Assembly (NCBI RefSeq): GCF_028767125.1
Contig: NZ_JAKCWP010000011.1
Span: 62,001 to 126,000, forward strand
Length of the DNA stretch: 64,000 nucleotides
Direction of reading: 5' to 3'
Source: Chelativorans sp. YIM 93263
GTDB taxonomy: Bacteria > Pseudomonadota > Alphaproteobacteria > Rhizobiales > Rhizobiaceae
Shown here: piece after piece, positions 63,762-64,000 of the stretch
Layout: each line of letters begins with the position of its first letter
Position numbering within the stretch: position 1 is the stretch's first letter
Made by a program: the position numbers and the translations under genes
The notes under the pieces: model-generated
Told to the model about the DNA's origin: nothing
Databases searched by the model: none
Seen by the model: the letters and a program-made list of their open reading frames with translations, nothing else

Positions 63762-64000
63762 TATTCAGCCCCCTCGCTGGCGGCGGCTTCCGGAGCCTTC
63801 GCTGTCTCGTTCTGTGCCGCGGTGCGGATGGCACCGGGTTGCGGCGCATTCTCCGGCAGCGGCACCTTCACTGCGTCACGCACCATGATCCACGCTCCCT
63901 TGGAGCCGGGCACGGCGCCGCGAACCAGAATAAGGCCACGTGTGGTGTCCGTGGAGACGACCTCCAGATTCTGGCTGGTTACGCGCCGGTTTCCCATGTG
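63761..64000 (-). CDS. rplC: Ribosomal protein L3, C-terminal part (runs off window)
   Basis: 80 codons at the 3' end of the gene, continuing beyond the window. [20 protein letters not shown] and [20 protein letters not shown] are the conserved C-terminus of L3. An acidic, alanine-rich tail of about 30 residues follows, as in related alphaproteobacteria. The ATG at 63997 is internal, not the start. Confidence 0.95.
   Translation of the reverse strand, partial: HMGNRRVTSQNLEVVSTDTTRGLILVRGAVPGSKGAWIMVRDAVKVPLPENAPQPGAIRTAAQNETAKAPEAAASEGAE

Noticed and set aside
1-64000. CRISPR arrays, tRNA or rRNA genes, transposases, integrases, phage genes, toxin-antitoxin pairs
   Set aside because: None was recognised; no regularly spaced repeats, no cloverleaf-like gene and no mobile-element protein were seen by eye. 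A covariance-model scan could still find a small RNA.

Overview
The window reads as chromosomal DNA of an alphaproteobacterium of the order Hyphomicrobiales (Rhizobiales), most likely Phyllobacteriaceae-like. The evidence is high GC, the L3-to-L17 ribosomal gene order with secY, adk and rpoA embedded, the short zinc-free adenylate kinase, an ATP12-type chaperone gene, and many periplasmic-binding-protein transporters. This placement comes from gene content and order only; no database search was possible.

Layout. 1-0.6 kb: 3' end of an inositol monophosphatase family gene. 0.7-9.5 kb: a catabolic island with a TRAP transporter (dctPQM) plus amidase on the minus strand, divergent from an IclR regulator that leads into thiolase, acyl-CoA ligase and a frameshifted SDR. 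9.7-16.7 kb: a second set, two MaoC-like hydratases, acyl-CoA ligase and a tripartite tricarboxylate transporter (tctCBA), divergent from another IclR regulator and a PaaI-like thioesterase. 17.0-19.1 kb: an SDR, a broken GntR remnant and a fumarylacetoacetate-hydrolase family gene.

19.2-31.9 kb: a coherent formate dehydrogenase and molybdenum/tungsten island. It holds a MOT1-type molybdate transporter, a two-subunit NAD-linked formate dehydrogenase whose beta subunit is a NuoE-NuoF fusion, a divergent TupBCA tungstate ABC transporter, an unusual HTH plus periplasmic-binding-like regulator, a TusA-like protein, MoeA, FdhD and MobA. The two-subunit architecture beside a tungstate importer suggests a tungsten-containing, Methylobacterium FDH1-like enzyme.

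32.0-44.9 kb: carboxylic-acid catabolism in visible decay. An itaconate-degradation-like set (LysR, PrpD family, acyl-CoA dehydrogenase, CaiB-type CoA transferase, MaoC/HTD2-like hydratase) sits beside a TAXI receptor gene fused by deletion to the tail of an aldo/keto reductase. A beta-oxidation-like operon (thiolase, ADP-forming acyl-CoA synthetase, enoyl-CoA hydratase, acyl-CoA dehydrogenase, SDR) carries two internal deletions and two frameshifts.

45.1-64.0 kb: conserved core. ATP12 chaperone, RluA-family pseudouridine synthase, CrcB, RarA and a Do-type protease come first, then a strong terminator closing the S10-spc-alpha ribosomal operon (rplQ back to rplC, which runs off the window end). 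Essentially every gene from 45 kb on lies on the minus strand. No rRNA, tRNA, CRISPR array, integrase, transposase or insertion sequence was recognised.
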